Part shown: positions 1 to 10,849 of the stretch, in pieces
How positions within the stretch are numbered: position 1 is the first letter of the stretch
Layout of the letters: each line of letters begins with the position of its first letter
NCBI GenBank assembly: GCA_947396885.1
Contig: OX377206.1
Span: 10,904,778-10,968,777 of the forward strand
Origin: Heligmosomoides polygyrus polygyrus
Taxonomy: Eukaryota > Nematoda > Chromadorea > Rhabditida > Heligmosomidae
DNA: 64,000 nt
Reading direction: 5' to 3'
Position numbers and translations under genes: made by a program
Notes under the pieces: generated by a model
The model's database searches: none
The model's input: the letters and a program-made list of their open reading frames with translations, nothing else
What the model was told of the DNA's origin: nothing

Positions 1-87
1 TTCACAAATGCAGCGGCACTGTTCAAATGTTCTACGGCTTGTCTCGTGGCGAGGAAACGAGGCTGTTTGGAGACGGACGTATTAGGG

Positions 88-191
88 TGATTCATATCTC
101 CTTGCGATTTTTTAATGATATTTTTTAAATTTTTATTTGCTTTGACCAACCGACCTTATTCGTCGAAATATCACCCATCTTTGGTGATGAC
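88..191. repeat. Interspersed repeat X, left part, split by a hAT element
   Basis: Matches the reverse complement of about 3510-3625, sharing the stretch TATTAGGGTGATTCATAT. The copy resumes at 1365, so a hAT element interrupts it. Bases 1-87 show nothing recognisable. Confidence 0.7.
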
Positions 192-1364
192 CAGGGATGA
201 GCGGATTAACCGTTATCCGTTATCCGTTATCCGGTTTCCGGGGGTTTTGACCTATCCGTTTTGTTGTTCGTTATCCGGCGGTTTTGGGCCGGATAACGAA
301 CAACAAATTAGCTGAATCTTAGCTTTGGACGTGGTCATGGGTGGACTATGTACAGGATCCTTCACGATCGTAAGAGTGGTCGTCTGAAACAACAGAAGTA
401 TTCAAATCTAGAAGGGTTAATTGAAGTTTCCTCACTTGGAAACTGGCTACATAGTTTTAAAGATATCTAACTTCCAGCCTTGCAGAAGGCCCGCTAAGCC
501 TGCACCATACTTATATGAAGCCTACGTAGCACAGCATTGCTAATTCATCTCAAGTCTTGTGCTGACCAAGAAGGCATACAAACTGCTACTAGCAATCGTC
601 AAAAGTGGAGAACCGCATCCTGGGAAGAAATTTTTAACACTGATCTTTCCATCGTACCATTTGTAGTTACACGATTGCAGTATGTTCGATTTGATTGCAG
701 GCGCCTTTTTAGCCATATGCTGTAGTGAATTATCAAAAAATACTACAGTACAGCAATGAATACTAGCAAAACAGATTGGATTAATCCAAATATACAGGGT
801 AAGCAACTTCTTCATTAAAAATTTTAGAGGAGCAATAAACTACTAGACAAACTTATCACCGTGGGTGCTGTAGACCTGTAGATTTGTTTCAATTTGTGAG
901 TTTTTTGTGAAACTGCAACATAGGGAACACCTCCGTTTTGGGGCTGGGTTGGATATTCTTCCTCTGCTCCAGAAAGTCTGGATGTCATAACTCTTTGGCG
1001 TAGAGTAAGGCTGATAAATAAGACAATCCCACCGACCCCTTGGAAACAGGTGAAAGGCGGGTATGTTGCTGTGCGTTTGTCTTCCGGAAAAACCCGGAAG
1101 ACACGATGGGCGGAAAAACCCATAGAGCGTCGTTAATGCGGCGACTGCAAAACGTTTAAAAACACTACTAAAATGTCTAGAAATGGCTTATAAATTAACA
1201 GTGCTTTAAGCCCTGATCTGTTGTTGAAATTAGTGCAATTTAAAACGAGTTTTAATTTTTGTTGTTTGTTCGTTATCCGTTTTTCCGTTATCCGGCCATT
1301 TTCGGGCAAAATTATCCGTTATCCGTTATCCGGTTTTCAAAATTTCATTATCCGCTCATCCCTG
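192..1364. mobile_element. Non-autonomous hAT-type DNA transposon, 1173 bp
   Basis: The ends are inverted repeats starting CAGGGATGAGCGGAT. The flanks GTGATGAC (184-191) and GTGGTGAC (1365-1372) match at 7 of 8 bases, which fits the 8-bp target duplication of hAT elements. Subterminal TTATCCG motifs are clustered at both ends, as is common where hAT transposase binds. No ORF resembles a transposase, so it must move in trans. The host repeat X reads continuously once the element is removed. Confidence 0.85.
261..306. repeat. 18-bp perfect hairpin inside the hAT element
   Basis: Arms 261-278 and 289-306 are perfect inverted repeats around a 10-base loop and contain the TTATCCGG motif. It may be a paired transposase-binding site; that role is inferred. 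Confidence 0.7.
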
Positions 1365-1475
1365 GTGGTGACTCTCCTCCACCGCTCCGGCAGGGACTGG
1401 ATACCGTGGTAATGGAAGTCCGGGGGAGGGGTTTCGGTTCGAAAAAGTGACGAAGGTCGGCTTCCAGAGCCGCTC
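1365..1475. repeat. Interspersed repeat X, right part
   Basis: Continues the repeat interrupted at 191 and matches the reverse complement of about 3434-3510, including a GATGCCGTGGCGATGGAAAT-like block. Confidence 0.7.
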
Positions 1476-1584
1476 GATCCCCGTATCGTTTTCCTTCTAA
1501 AAAGTGAGCAAGCGATCGGAACAAATCTCGGACAAACGATCACTAGGACTCGTACAACCAGTTGCTATTGTGGTGGGAAACTGT

Positions 1585-2730
1585 TCCTATGTATATACCT
1601 GTATATACAGATGTATATACATAGTATTAGCTTGCCCCATAACTCTTCGCCGTTTTTTTCAACGATTCACTGCAGATTTCGCCGGCGGTCTCTTGCATAG
1701 CGCTGCATCGCTTTCGAAAGAGAATGCTTTGCTCTATCAGAACGTGTATTGCATTTCTTTTTCCATCACGAATTTTGTCAATTTTTAGGTCCTTGAAGTG
1801 AAAAGTGAAAAAGTGAAAAAGTAGCCATTTGCGCACTTGTTCTCTCCGCTTAGGTTTGTATTTTTTGCGCAGTTTTTTATAGCATTTGGAAGACAATGTT
1901 CTGTACTACAAGAATATGTGTTAGTGCTATTTGCTCGTTTGTCCTTTATTGATTTTTAGGCCATCAAATTGGGACGTCCGAAGGAGGATGGTTATTTTTG
2001 CCGACAGCTCCTGCTCTGTGGTTGAACTTTTTGGGTTGTTGTTAAATGTTATTCGAAAGAGAATGTCTTGCTCTATAAGAACATGTGTCGCGTTAATTGA
2101 TTTCTATTGAATATCAACAAAATGCCAAAAAGAGAAAAACCGTCTTCACCAACAACCCCTTCTCCTTCTTCAGTTGTTGATATTCGACAGAAATCAGCGT
2201 GAGCCAATAAACGCGACACAAATCCTTACTGAGCAAGGCATCCTCCTCCAAACGACATATAGCACCAAGCAAAAAAGTACAACCACAGAACCGGAGTTTT
2301 GGTAAAAATTCGGACGGAAAAGTCGGAATTCCCAATTTGATGGCCTAAAAATCAATAAAGGACAAGTGAGAAAATAGGACCAACACATATTCTTGTAGTA
2401 CAGAACATTGTCTTCCAAGTGCTATAAAAAACTGCGCAAAAAATTACAAACCTATGCGGAGAGAACAAGTGCGCAAATGGCTACTTTTTCACTTTTTCAC
2501 CTTTCACTTCAACGACCTAAAAATTCACAAAATTCATGATGAAAAAAGAAATGCGATACATGTTCTGATAGAGCAAATCACTCACTTTCGAAAGCTATGC
2601 AGCGCTATGCAAGGGACCGCCGGCGAAATCTGCAGTGAATCGTTGAAGAAACGGCGGGGACTCATGGGACAACCTAATACATATACTTATACTTATATGC
2701 GTATGCACATACATATATATGTAGGTATGA
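1585..2730. mobile_element. Long foldback (palindromic) element, about 1.15 kb
   Basis: 1585-2140 is the diverged inverted copy of 2165-2730. Matched blocks include TCGCCGGCGGTCTCTTGCAT against its complement near 2615, the poly-GTGAAAAA block at 1800 against 2490, and GGCCATCAAATTGGGA at 1962 against its complement near 2330. Both arms end in TATA-rich microsatellite. The ORFs in the arms are read-through of the same palindrome. The superfamily cannot be assigned. Confidence 0.8.
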
Positions 2731-2796
2731 GCTGATTATGTGTGGATATAAGCATCGGCGATTACCCTGAAACACTCTAGCAACAGGAGCCGACCC

Positions 2797-3370
2797 TTAA
2801 AGCCAATGGTATACTTCCACAGGAGCGTCAGCGGGGTGCAGGTAATCGCGCCGAGGCCACTCACCTGGCCAATCGGCGCGGCCCGCCACACCCACTGCAA
2901 CAGGTTCTCGCCACAATAGCAACTGGTTGTGCGGGTCCTGGATAACGAATGTACGAGAATAGTTGACAGTTGGGAGGAGAACTGGAGAGTATGGTGGGTG
3001 GAGAATCACTTCCTATCCTAACAGCTGGAGCTTTTGGCGGGTCATTTTTGAAGCATGCGGTTTTGCATTGTCATGGAGGAAACAAATCTTGTCGAGTTGT
3101 GGGGGCTTAATTTGAAGAGCGTGGCTGAGTTCTCGTAGTTAGTTGCAGAACACCTGACTGTTAGTGATGACACTAGAAGGGAGAAGTTCCTAGTACACAA
3201 CACCACGAACGCCCCAGAAGACACTTAGCATCTCCTTCCTTGGATTCAGATCACCTTTGGAAATTACTGGCAGCTTATTCTCTGCTGGACTTCAAGCAAG
3301 TCTTGCTGTATGTGGCACATACAGTACCCACTTCTCATCTCCTGCAATAAGGGAGTCCAACTAGTCGAAA
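2797..3370 (-). pseudogene. Decayed mariner transposase, catalytic half
   Basis: The reverse strand reads, through several stops and frameshifts, as the D,D-domain of a mariner transposase. A GDEKWVLY block (first aspartate) lies near 3350, an LHDNAKPHAS block (second aspartate) near 3070, and an HPPYSP block near 3000-2970. In mariners this enzyme cuts and pastes DNA at TA sites. Multiple lesions make it inactive. The N-terminal DNA-binding half is missing, and no confident inverted terminal repeats bound it. Confidence 0.75.
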
Positions 3371-3433
3371 CGGCTGGAGAGGGACAAGTTGAAAGAGCAT
3401 GCGTGAGCACGTGATGCGTACTAATCAGGTATC

Positions 3434-3625
3434 AGATCCCACCTTCGTCGCTTTTTCGAATCGAAACCCCGGATTTCCATCGCCACGGCATCCATTCCCT
3501 CCCGGTGCGATGCAGGACAGTCATCGACAAAGATGGGCGATATTTCGATGAGTGAAGTTAGTTTGATCAAAGTATATAAAATTTGAAAAATATAAAAAAA
3601 TCGCAAGAACATATGAATCACCCTA
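3434..3625 (-). repeat. Interspersed repeat X, uninterrupted inverted copy
   Basis: Reverse-complement copy of the repeat at 88-191/1365-1475, without the hAT insertion. It serves as the empty-site reference. It is followed by a SINE-tail-like GACGTTACTCAATCCC block near 3650. Confidence 0.7.
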
Positions 3626-3689
3626 ATAGGATGACGATAAAGGACGACGTTACTCAATCCCGCGATAAACGGGATTGAACGCGCCACGC

Positions 3690-3850
3690 ATTTGACTACT
3701 CGTAAAAATTGACGAGCGAGTAGATTCGTTTGCTCATTCGCTCGAAATTTTTCGACATCGAATTTATTCGATTATTCACTCGTTCAATAAAATTTTTAAA
3801 GCATAACTATAATTTTTTAATTTTTAATTTTTCAAAGTAAAAGCATGACT
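3690..3850. repeat. TTCG-rich AT-rich repeat
   Basis: Runs of ATTCG/CTCGA motifs, of the same general type as those at 21740, 25040, 43740, 53270 and 55850. Confidence 0.5.
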
Positions 3851-4640
3851 ATACTGATCAGGCTTGTCGCTAAGCAAGCCATTCAGGCGGTCAAACTGAT
3901 ACAAAGATGATCGCAAGAAAATTATTTACCGACACTACTTCCCATTATCCTTTATTTGGTGAATGTGCGGTCACGGGAAGAATGGAAGGGCTATGAATAA
4001 CATTCCTGACTGATAGTGTTACCAGAAAAAAAGTGAAAGATAAAAATGTTGCACACTAATATAAAACTCAGAAGTTCATCTCAAAAATTACATTTTTAAA
4101 AAGTAGCTGTCTGTTTAGCTTGTCAAATTTTCATGGGATTTTTTAAGGTTTCCTCGCTTTCATATCACAAACCAAAACCCAAGGAAAGGAAGAAGCAGAA
4201 GCGCTGGCTGAAGCTGCAGAGAAGACGTGCATACGAGGGCGTTCGCAGCGACTACGGCAGGGATGGTGGCGTGCTGTCCTACGACGGCCAAACGGAACAG
4301 TCACACATCCATCTGTCTGCAAGGGCACGCAAAGTTCACCGATGACTGACACTCCGTTCGCTTTGACAGCGTCGTGCACACGTCGGAATACAATAGCTGC
4401 CAGAAGGACGCTCAGAAGTTGTACGTGCCGAGGCCGGACGAACACCCTATAGGGATGGACTTCAAGGGCTGTCCTCCACAGGGTGTTCCAAAAAATTTGA
4501 GCATTGTTTGCACGGTCATAACATTACAGGCATTGAACTAGGTTGATCGGAAAGTCTTGAAAAGATTTTCGTTTTTCTTCTTTATTTCACTATTCGGCAT
4601 ACCATGCAAATAAGTCGACAATATACTCACCATTATTGGT
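3851..4640. other. No gene recognised; GC-rich island and a mariner-type terminal motif
   Basis: 3851-4180 is AT-rich with nothing recognisable. 4190-4470 is distinctly GC-richer, and in one plus frame reads about 45 residues without a stop around HTSEYNSCQKDAQKLY. It could be a degraded exon or retrocopy, but no family is recognised. 4477-4498 (CAGGGTGTTCCAAAAAATTT) resembles a mariner terminal repeat. Confidence 0.4.
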
Positions 4641-5084
4641 GACCGCAGTGGTCCAGCTGGTCCAGCTACCAGGTGAGCTATCATCTTTTCCAACAATTGG
4701 GGAGAACGAGATCGCATTCGTCAACGCTTATACCTGTGGGTATAGAGGTACCAGGGGGTAGACGTACTCATGACGAGGTGTTCGTGATAAACCTTACCCG
4801 CCTTATCGTAGGTATATCGATATTGGACGATCGTCGTGGGTATATCTGCATACCCGCGAGGATTCCGCGCCCCACTGACAGGATGGCGCTGCAGTGAGGC
4901 CAGCTGTTCTCGCGAGAGCTTACAAGGAATGGTTGTCAACTCATGGTGAGCGTTTGCAATGCTATTTTGAGACGATGTAGGGCCGTGTGAGCGGAGTCCA
5001 GAATAACAGTGAGTTTCTTCTGAACGCTTTTTTGAAGACCGGAAAAGGAGGTGTTAAAACGTGAGCGCAACAACCATCAACGCC

Positions 5085-5165
5085 TACGACACCCCACGAG
5101 ATGCACCTCGGTGGCGCAGGAGCAACAGCGATGGGGTTTTGAGTCCGAGTCCGCGTACTGCCGAC
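5085..5165 (+). other. tRNA-like segment in the left arm
   Basis: A CTCGGTGGCGCAGGAGCA box-A-like stretch is followed by TTTTGAGTCCGAGTCC, a degraded box B. It is the inverted partner of 5485-5562. No complete cloverleaf forms, so it is called tRNA-derived rather than a tRNA gene. Confidence 0.45.
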
Positions 5166-5484
5166 CATTTTGCACATATTAGTTTGTTGTTATTGCTCTT
5201 TATCATGATCACGCCGATTTTAGACCATCAATGCTTACAGCAAACCAAGGCTGTCTATTAGCGCCTCCATATGTTTTTCAACGATGCATATCTGCACCAT
5301 TACCATATCATATTACATAACCAAGATACCGTAACTGCACACAAATACGCATGCCTTATGGTGAATAATATGAAGCTGGGTCACAGCGGTACATAAGTGT
5401 ACTAAAAATGTCGTTCTTACCTGAATGTGTTGTCGGTGTTTACGAGAAAGCGTAATAACAGCAAACAAATATGTGCAAAAACAT

Positions 5485-5562
5485 TGGCAGTGCGCGTATT
5501 CGAACTCAAATGTCCGCTTCTATGAGGCGGTACTCCTACCGAGTGCGCCACGGAGGCACACA
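5485..5562 (-). pseudogene. tRNA-Met-like pseudogene in the right arm
   Basis: The reverse strand begins GCCTCCGTGGCGCACTCGGT, like a metazoan elongator tRNA-Met, with CAT in the anticodon region and TGAGTTCGAATA in the T arm. The acceptor 3' side does not pair and the anticodon stem is imperfect, so it is probably inactive. Confidence 0.5.
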
Positions 5563-5870
5563 CTCATGGGGTGTCATAGAGGTTGATAATTGTTGCGCAC
5601 ACGTTTTCACATATGTTTTTCAGGTATTTAAAAAGCGTTCAGCAAGAATTAACTGTAATTCTAGACTCCGCTCACACGGCCCTACATCCTGTCAAAATAA
5701 CATCGCAAAAGCTCACCATGAATTGGAAACCTTTCCTTGTTAGTTATATCTTACCCTTGATTCATTTCATTAATACGAATCGTACCCGCTACCCTCCTGC
5801 GGGTGCTGGGTACGTTTCGCTTACAGTATCTCTACCTATACCCGCTACTTGATGAATCCGGCCCCTGGAG

Positions 5871-6264
5871 TGGAGTAGGTCAGCGACCGCCACTCTTGAG
5901 CCTTCAAACTTTATGAAACTTTTCTTACCCCAGAAAGCCTTTAGGGAGCGGAACACGTGGGAATCTGAGGAGCTATGTCAGGAGAATATGGCGGTTCGAT
6001 CTCCCAGCGCAGCTCCTCGATTTTTTGGTGGGACATTAAGGTTTATGAATTGTGCAGACATTTATAGTTTTTTCTTCAGAAGCTTTTCCAAAAATCTAAA
6101 GAAATAGCGCTGTGAAGACGTCCGTTGTGAGGACTGCGCAGGTATCAGAGAGAAGTTTAGAGATGAAGGGCAAAGGAGGTGGTCTATCGTTCTTTTTAAG
6201 AGATGTTAAACGCATTCTACTTCTACTGGATATGGTGGAGGTATCTTAAATGCATAAACGATAA
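5871..6264. other. No feature recognised
   Basis: Short ORFs only. Neither splice signals nor family resemblance was found. Confidence 0.5.
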
Positions 6265-6612
6265 AGAGTAAAGGAGGGCATTAATCAATCCCTACTCAGT
6301 ATGCGCCACGCAGACTACCTTTGCGGATATCGTGGAAGCGGTATGAATACGTTATTGGCCTCCAATGTCTTACTATTCCCAATAAGCAAGTCAGTGTTCC
6401 TGACTTGCTTATTGGGAATAGTAAGACATTGGAGGCCAATAAGAGTAAGAGTAAGATTTCCTTTGTTAAAATACAAATCTAGTGCCAATTTTTCGATCCC
6501 TTAGGTACGAAAATTATGTCTGGTGTTGGTGGAGGAACTACCATGAACCTCGATTCGGGATGCATTCTACAGCGCGCACCTCCACCGGATGCGCTACACG
6601 CGCTCATGGAGT
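6265..6612 (-). mobile_element. SINE-A copy interrupted by a perfect palindrome
   Basis: 6265-6355 matches the 3' part of SINE-A (ATGCGCCACGC, GGAAGCGGTATGAATACG). 6515-6610 matches its tRNA-like head on the reverse strand (GGATGCGCTACACGCGC). A 91-bp palindrome lies between them. Confidence 0.7.
6352..6442. repeat. Perfect 42-bp inverted repeat with 7-nt spacer
   Basis: 6352-6393 and 6401-6442 are exact reverse complements. The left arm follows the normal SINE-A order (GGCC...CAAGTCAG), so the right arm is a back-copy of SINE sequence. Recent template switching or an assembly fold are the likely sources. Confidence 0.9.
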
Positions 6613-7510
6613 TTATTTACACGATTAGGGACTGAGAATAAGTTGTTGATAAAACTTCACACTTTTAGAAGCTTTCTAGAAGTTATTTTATAGAAGTTCC
6701 TCATTCAAGGAAATAAAAAAAGCGGCTGACATTGCTCCTCGCCGTCGATAAGGACGTACTTCAACCTGCAAACGATAAGAAGAACAGTGCTTTCATCTTT
6801 AAAGAAGCTAAGGTTGCTCTAAATCTTTATACAACCGTGTTTTCATTAGAACACCAGTCTTCCCTTATGTCTAGAGGAGAGACTGAGAGTAAATTGTTGA
6901 TATCTCACATTTTTAGAGGCTCCACGTTTTCTGCTTTAAATGAAGACGTTACTTCATTAATTTTCAAAGGGGTCGTTTGTAACCTTCTTATGAAGAGCGA
7001 AATTCCACTCGAGAATGAAGAGTTCTTTTGCTGCCGCAAATTCTCGGAGTGAATGAGTTGCAAATCTTTTGTTCCCTCGATTCTTTAGTAAAAGCTGGTT
7101 CTTTTTCAGTTGAAATAATCCCGTTATATGTATCGGAAGTGTTAAAAAAGGCGATACTCATAGGAACCATGCATCGCGCTATCAGTCGTAATAGGCAAGT
7201 CGGGAAAGACCAACAAAAAAGGAATCGGTACTTTCCGGGTCTATGGCCAGCATCCTCACAGCTGAAAATTATAAACGCCTCTTTGTCCAACAGTAATGTC
7301 AGAGATTCCGTTCTTGTCGTGGTCCCACCTTCCTGTAATTGGTCGAGGAACATGGCCCAATAGCGTCGCTGGCCATAAACTCGTAAAGTACAGAAAGGTC
7401 TCCGATTTTAACACTATGGTCAGCATGATGCCCATGATTAGAGAAAACTCAAAATATCGCTTAGGGTTTTCTCACATTAGTTGCAAATACTATACAGACT
7501 GCGGCGGAAT
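6613..7510. other. No gene supported; weak direct duplication
   Basis: Two ORFs of 106 and 111 codons overlap here but resemble nothing. 6630-6710 and 6870-6950 are diverged direct copies (GAGAATAAGTTGTTGATA against GAGAGTAAATTGTTGATA), which suggests repeat-derived sequence. Confidence 0.45.
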
Positions 7511-7791
7511 AAAAGAAGAAAAGGATGAAGGACGGCGCAATTCTTTTTGCGATGCGCCACGCATTCCACTTTGGAGGCGATTTGAATGCGTATTTGTGGT
7601 CATAAATGACTTGCGGTGGCCAGCCGATGGATAAGTGAGCGCTTTATCCTTCCGAGACAAGTCGGGTACGAATTCACCTATCCCAAAGAGATGAAAAGCT
7701 TGGTTGTCCCGGGCGGGAAATCCAAACCAGGAACCTGGTATCGGGTGCACACGACAGCCGCCACCTCCTCTGGCTGCGTTACATGCGCCCA
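7511..7791 (-). mobile_element. SINE-A copy
   Basis: Reverse-strand copy of the tRNA-derived SINE whose best copy is at 28424-28711. The head is at the right (GGCTGCGTTACATGCGCCC) and the AGGATGAAGGACGGCG tail at the left. ORFs here are read-through. Confidence 0.8.
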
Positions 7792-8139
7792 CGACAAAAT
7801 ACCACGTAAAAAAGTGTCTTTCCCCGTGGTTACAGCCTCAAACGTTCTGAGGAAAGAAAAAACGGTGCGTTATGAGCAACATTGAGAAAACTCAAAACAT
7901 TCACACCAAAAACTTTTCGGATGCCATCGCAGCGCCCCAGCGTTCCTAGATGACCGATTATTCAAATTAGAATTGCTGTCACTCAAGGAAAACCCAAAGT
8001 GATGGTTTTTCATAGGCACTCAGGTCTTCGAAATTTCACCATGCTCATAAATTCTTTGAACTACAGCATACGTCTTTAGGAAAAGAGCTCATTCTAAGCA
8101 ATGAGTACTCTGAACTCACTTTAGGGAGCTGCTCCTGCT

Positions 8140-9210
8140 GAGGTGAGGCCGTCGACGTGCTGGAGAAGTATTCGCAACGACCACGTAAACGCCTCGGTAT
8201 TCTCATCACGATTGCGGAAATTGACTTCCAAATGAGAAACCGCCAGTCTTGGTGATGAAGCCGAAACTGGCAAACAAAAAGGTCCAGAAATCTCTTGAGG
8301 AAAGACAAACAGATCCTGTTGGTGAAGTATTTACATAGTTGGCATGAATCTTTCAGACTGGTTGCGGCCAATGATCTTCCACCTGACAACCTTAAGACCA
8401 GGTTGGTCCGCAATCGACTATATGACCGCACTTGTGGGACCCCCAACTGTGTGGTTTGCCCAGGGGGAAAGGAAGGTGACTGCACCGTATCGGGTGTAGT
8501 CTACCTGATCTCCTGTCAAGCTTGTGGCGAGGAGTACATCGACGAAATTGGCCGTCCTCTGCACGTGAGGATAAAGGAGCATCTGGATGGCAAGGAGAAG
8601 CTTAGGGCATAAACTGCCCTAGGCTACCACAGGATCAGTTCTCATGGAGGGGAGGATTTTGGAGTTGGAGTAAGGATTCTGGGACGCGAGGTTCAAACGT
8701 CGGCGCGTAAAGCCCTTGAGGCGTTCTGGATCTACTCCAGGGGTCCCAAGGTCAACCGGAAAGGGGATGCCTGTATATAACGCGCGAACTCAAGCCCTAC
8801 CTCAGTCTCGCATTCTAACCTGGGGTAGGTGCTGTCCCGTACCCCAGCTTACCTTGTGCGGCTTCCTTTGGTCCTTCAGTGGACTGTGGTGAGGTACGAT
8901 ACTCGGATTCTCTCCTTTGTTCAGGCTTCCAAAAATTTGACATTGAATTTTGTAAGGTTGAAGAGATGTTTGGTGGGGTAACTCCTAACTGACTTGACCT
9001 CTTAGGCTCTGAAGAAGGCGATCCAGCCGAAACGTTTGCCGCCAATAAAGTCGTTTACCAACCTCGTGAAGAGCTCAGCAACTCTACAGACAGACTCTAC
9101 CATGCCGAGGTTCAAAGAGAGTCGAACATGGCTAATCTTTCAGACTTTCAGAAACCGTATTCTGTACGAACCGCCTGTGAAGTAACAAGGAGAGATGACC
9201 ATCAAAGAGT
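8140..9210 (+). pseudogene. Penelope-like retroelement remnant with GIY-YIG endonuclease
   Basis: The plus strand (core 8295-8612) encodes the C-terminal part of a Penelope-like element. There is a short reverse-transcriptase tail, then a cysteine-rich linker (CGTPNCVVC) and a GIY-YIG nuclease start (VVYLISC, then YIDEIGRPLHVRIKEH). After a stop near 8612 the domain continues in another frame with ARKALEAFWI, holding the expected glutamate. These nucleases nick the target for reverse transcription. YIG has become YID and there are stops and frameshifts, so it is inactive. The 3' region includes the CTGAAGA...GAAAC motif at 9009. The N-terminal palm domain is absent. Confidence 0.8.
9009..9034 (+). 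ncRNA. Hammerhead-like core in the Penelope-like remnant
   Basis: CTGAAGA (9009-9015), a three-pair stem II (GGC 9017-9019 with GCC 9026-9028), then GAAAC (9029-9033) match the conserved hammerhead core order. Penelope-like elements are known to carry minimal hammerheads. A clear UH cleavage site after stem III is not visible, so activity is doubtful. Confidence 0.35.
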
Positions 9211-9854
9211 TTAATGCTTTCCCCGCTGATATGGGTTGCTATCAAAAATCCAGAAAGTGAATTTCGGGTTTCCTAGTCGTAGGGGACATAACTAGAAATC
9301 ATGCACCAAATTGAATTGGGATTGACGGAGTCGCTTCAAGGAGCGCAATTACACTGCACTGATATAGAACTAGGCCTAGCGCTGATTAGCAATGGAGCAA
9401 ACTTTCCTGCTCCCCGCTCCTTTAGCCTCTTGACATTTTGTCACCTATTTATCATGGCCTGCTTGGTGAACCGTTTTACTGCTGCTGTTTCAACAATTCG
9501 AATTCTTCTGTGGGGGTTAGTTAGGAAATGACGTTATCCTGGGTTCTAGGCAGGGGAAGGAACTCCAGAGTGTGATGCATCCAAGCTGCTCGTGTGGAAA
9601 CTGCTGGAGGACGGTCAGGAGGTACATCCGCCCCTTGTTGGGGGGGGGGGAGGGAGCGTGCGATCTTCCTCTCACCCCCTTGCTCACCCACCCCAACTCC
9701 CTAGGCTTCACCAAGAGTCTAACGGCTGCCTTACGAAACCTTTGACACGAAAAACAAGTTTCCGATCCGTAGAACAGCCTTGTACCTCCTGACGCCACGT
9801 CCCCCCCCCCCCCTCCCCCAGCGGGGGCGGGTGTACCTCCTGTCGCGCTGCCGA
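9211..9854. other. No gene; homopolymer-rich foldback
   Basis: 9619-9650 and 9802-9840 form a diverged foldback (GGAGGTACATCCGCCCC against GGGGCGGGTGTACCTCC) with G and C runs. 9211-9540 shows nothing recognisable. Confidence 0.5.
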
Positions 9855-10150
9855 AACTGCTTTGATCGCTCAAGGAAGTCGTCGAGCGCTGAAGCGCATA
9901 CAGCTGGAAAAATGCGCAGAAAACGCCTTAAATTTGTGTAGACGTCAAAACCCCTCAAACCTCTACAAGTCAGTCGAAATGCAAAAATACCGTAACGCGG
10001 AGGAAACGGCCCCTCGGCCCCCTTTGCGTGAAGCAAAGGCCACTATCCATTGCGCCTCGAGCCACTTGCCGGTAGTGCCGTCGCAGGCCTATAAGAGGCC
10101 ACAAACGCCCAGCTTCCGCGCCCCATCGCTAATCGGCACTAGGCGCTAGT
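9855..10150 (-). mobile_element. SINE-B copy (tRNA-derived)
   Basis: Shares GGAAAAATGCGCAGAAAACG, GTAGACGTCA and GAAATGCAAAAAT blocks with 34430, 35843, 42110 and 60323. Oriented by the tRNA-like head, it lies on the minus strand. Confidence 0.7.
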
Positions 10151-10663
10151 TGCAGATCGTAATATAATGTTTTCCGCTTCAAGAGGGCCTTAAGCAAACA
10201 AACAAACAAACGAAAAAAAAGCAAAAAATCACCGCGGCTGTAAAGACGCCCTGGCAGGCAATGCGTATTCAAACACAGTTGACCAGCGCCTGACATGTTA
10301 TAACCCGGATCCATCATAATGAGAAGGGCACATAGCCTTGTCTATTTACAAACGTGGCGAAACCGAATGTATTTTTTTGTGAATTTTGTCAGCTTAGGCA
10401 CTACTTTGTTCCTAGAACCAGCTCCGCAAATCCCAAGTCAATTTGTTGCATAATTTTTATTATAGTTATGAGCCTCACACATCGACTAGGATAGATCCTA
10501 AACTGCATGCGAAGTAGCCGTCATTTTGTTTTTTCTTCACCCGAAACTGACAGCTTCAGGTGTCCAGGAAGCTGAAGGCATTTGACGTGAAACAAGACGT
10601 GACGTGAAAGCACAAAATGATCACGGCTCCTCACAAATTATTTGCTTTTTTATTTATCTATTT
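10151..10663. other. No feature recognised
   Basis: Contains a short (CAAA)n run near 10195-10215 and AT-rich sequence. No gene or named repeat was seen. Confidence 0.5.
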
Positions 10664-10849
10664 ACCAGACGTTCAACGGCCTGCCGGCCGCCAAACGTCT
10701 GGTTGGGGCTTCGCCCCAAACCCGAAGAATAGAACACCCCGAACGTCTTCTTCTCCTTTTTAGGCCTTCTCTCACTCATTACAGGTTAAAAAAAAACTGG
10801 TTTTTCTATATAGAATGATATAGCGGAATAGGGCAAAACAGGCCCGTCA

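Larger units (their letters stand above)
4690..5870. mobile_element. Composite element: family H ends around an inverted tRNA-like pair
   Basis: The outer parts (about 4690-4935 and 5735-5870) carry the family H motifs also seen at 25311 and 41456: TACCCGCGA, GTTCTCGCGAGAG and TGATGAATCCGGCCCC. Between them, 4940-5195 and 5467-5735 are inverted copies (GTAGGGCCGTGTGAGC against GCTCACACGGCCCTAC). The reading is an inverted pair inserted into a family H transposon. Exact borders were not resolved. Confidence 0.6.

Noticed and set aside
192..1364. TTATCCG runs as interstitial telomere
   Set aside because: They are clustered at transposon ends and do not match the nematode telomere TTAGGC.
8815..9045. 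Minus ORF of 76 codons (Ser/Pro-rich)
   Set aside because: Antisense to the Penelope-like 3' region.
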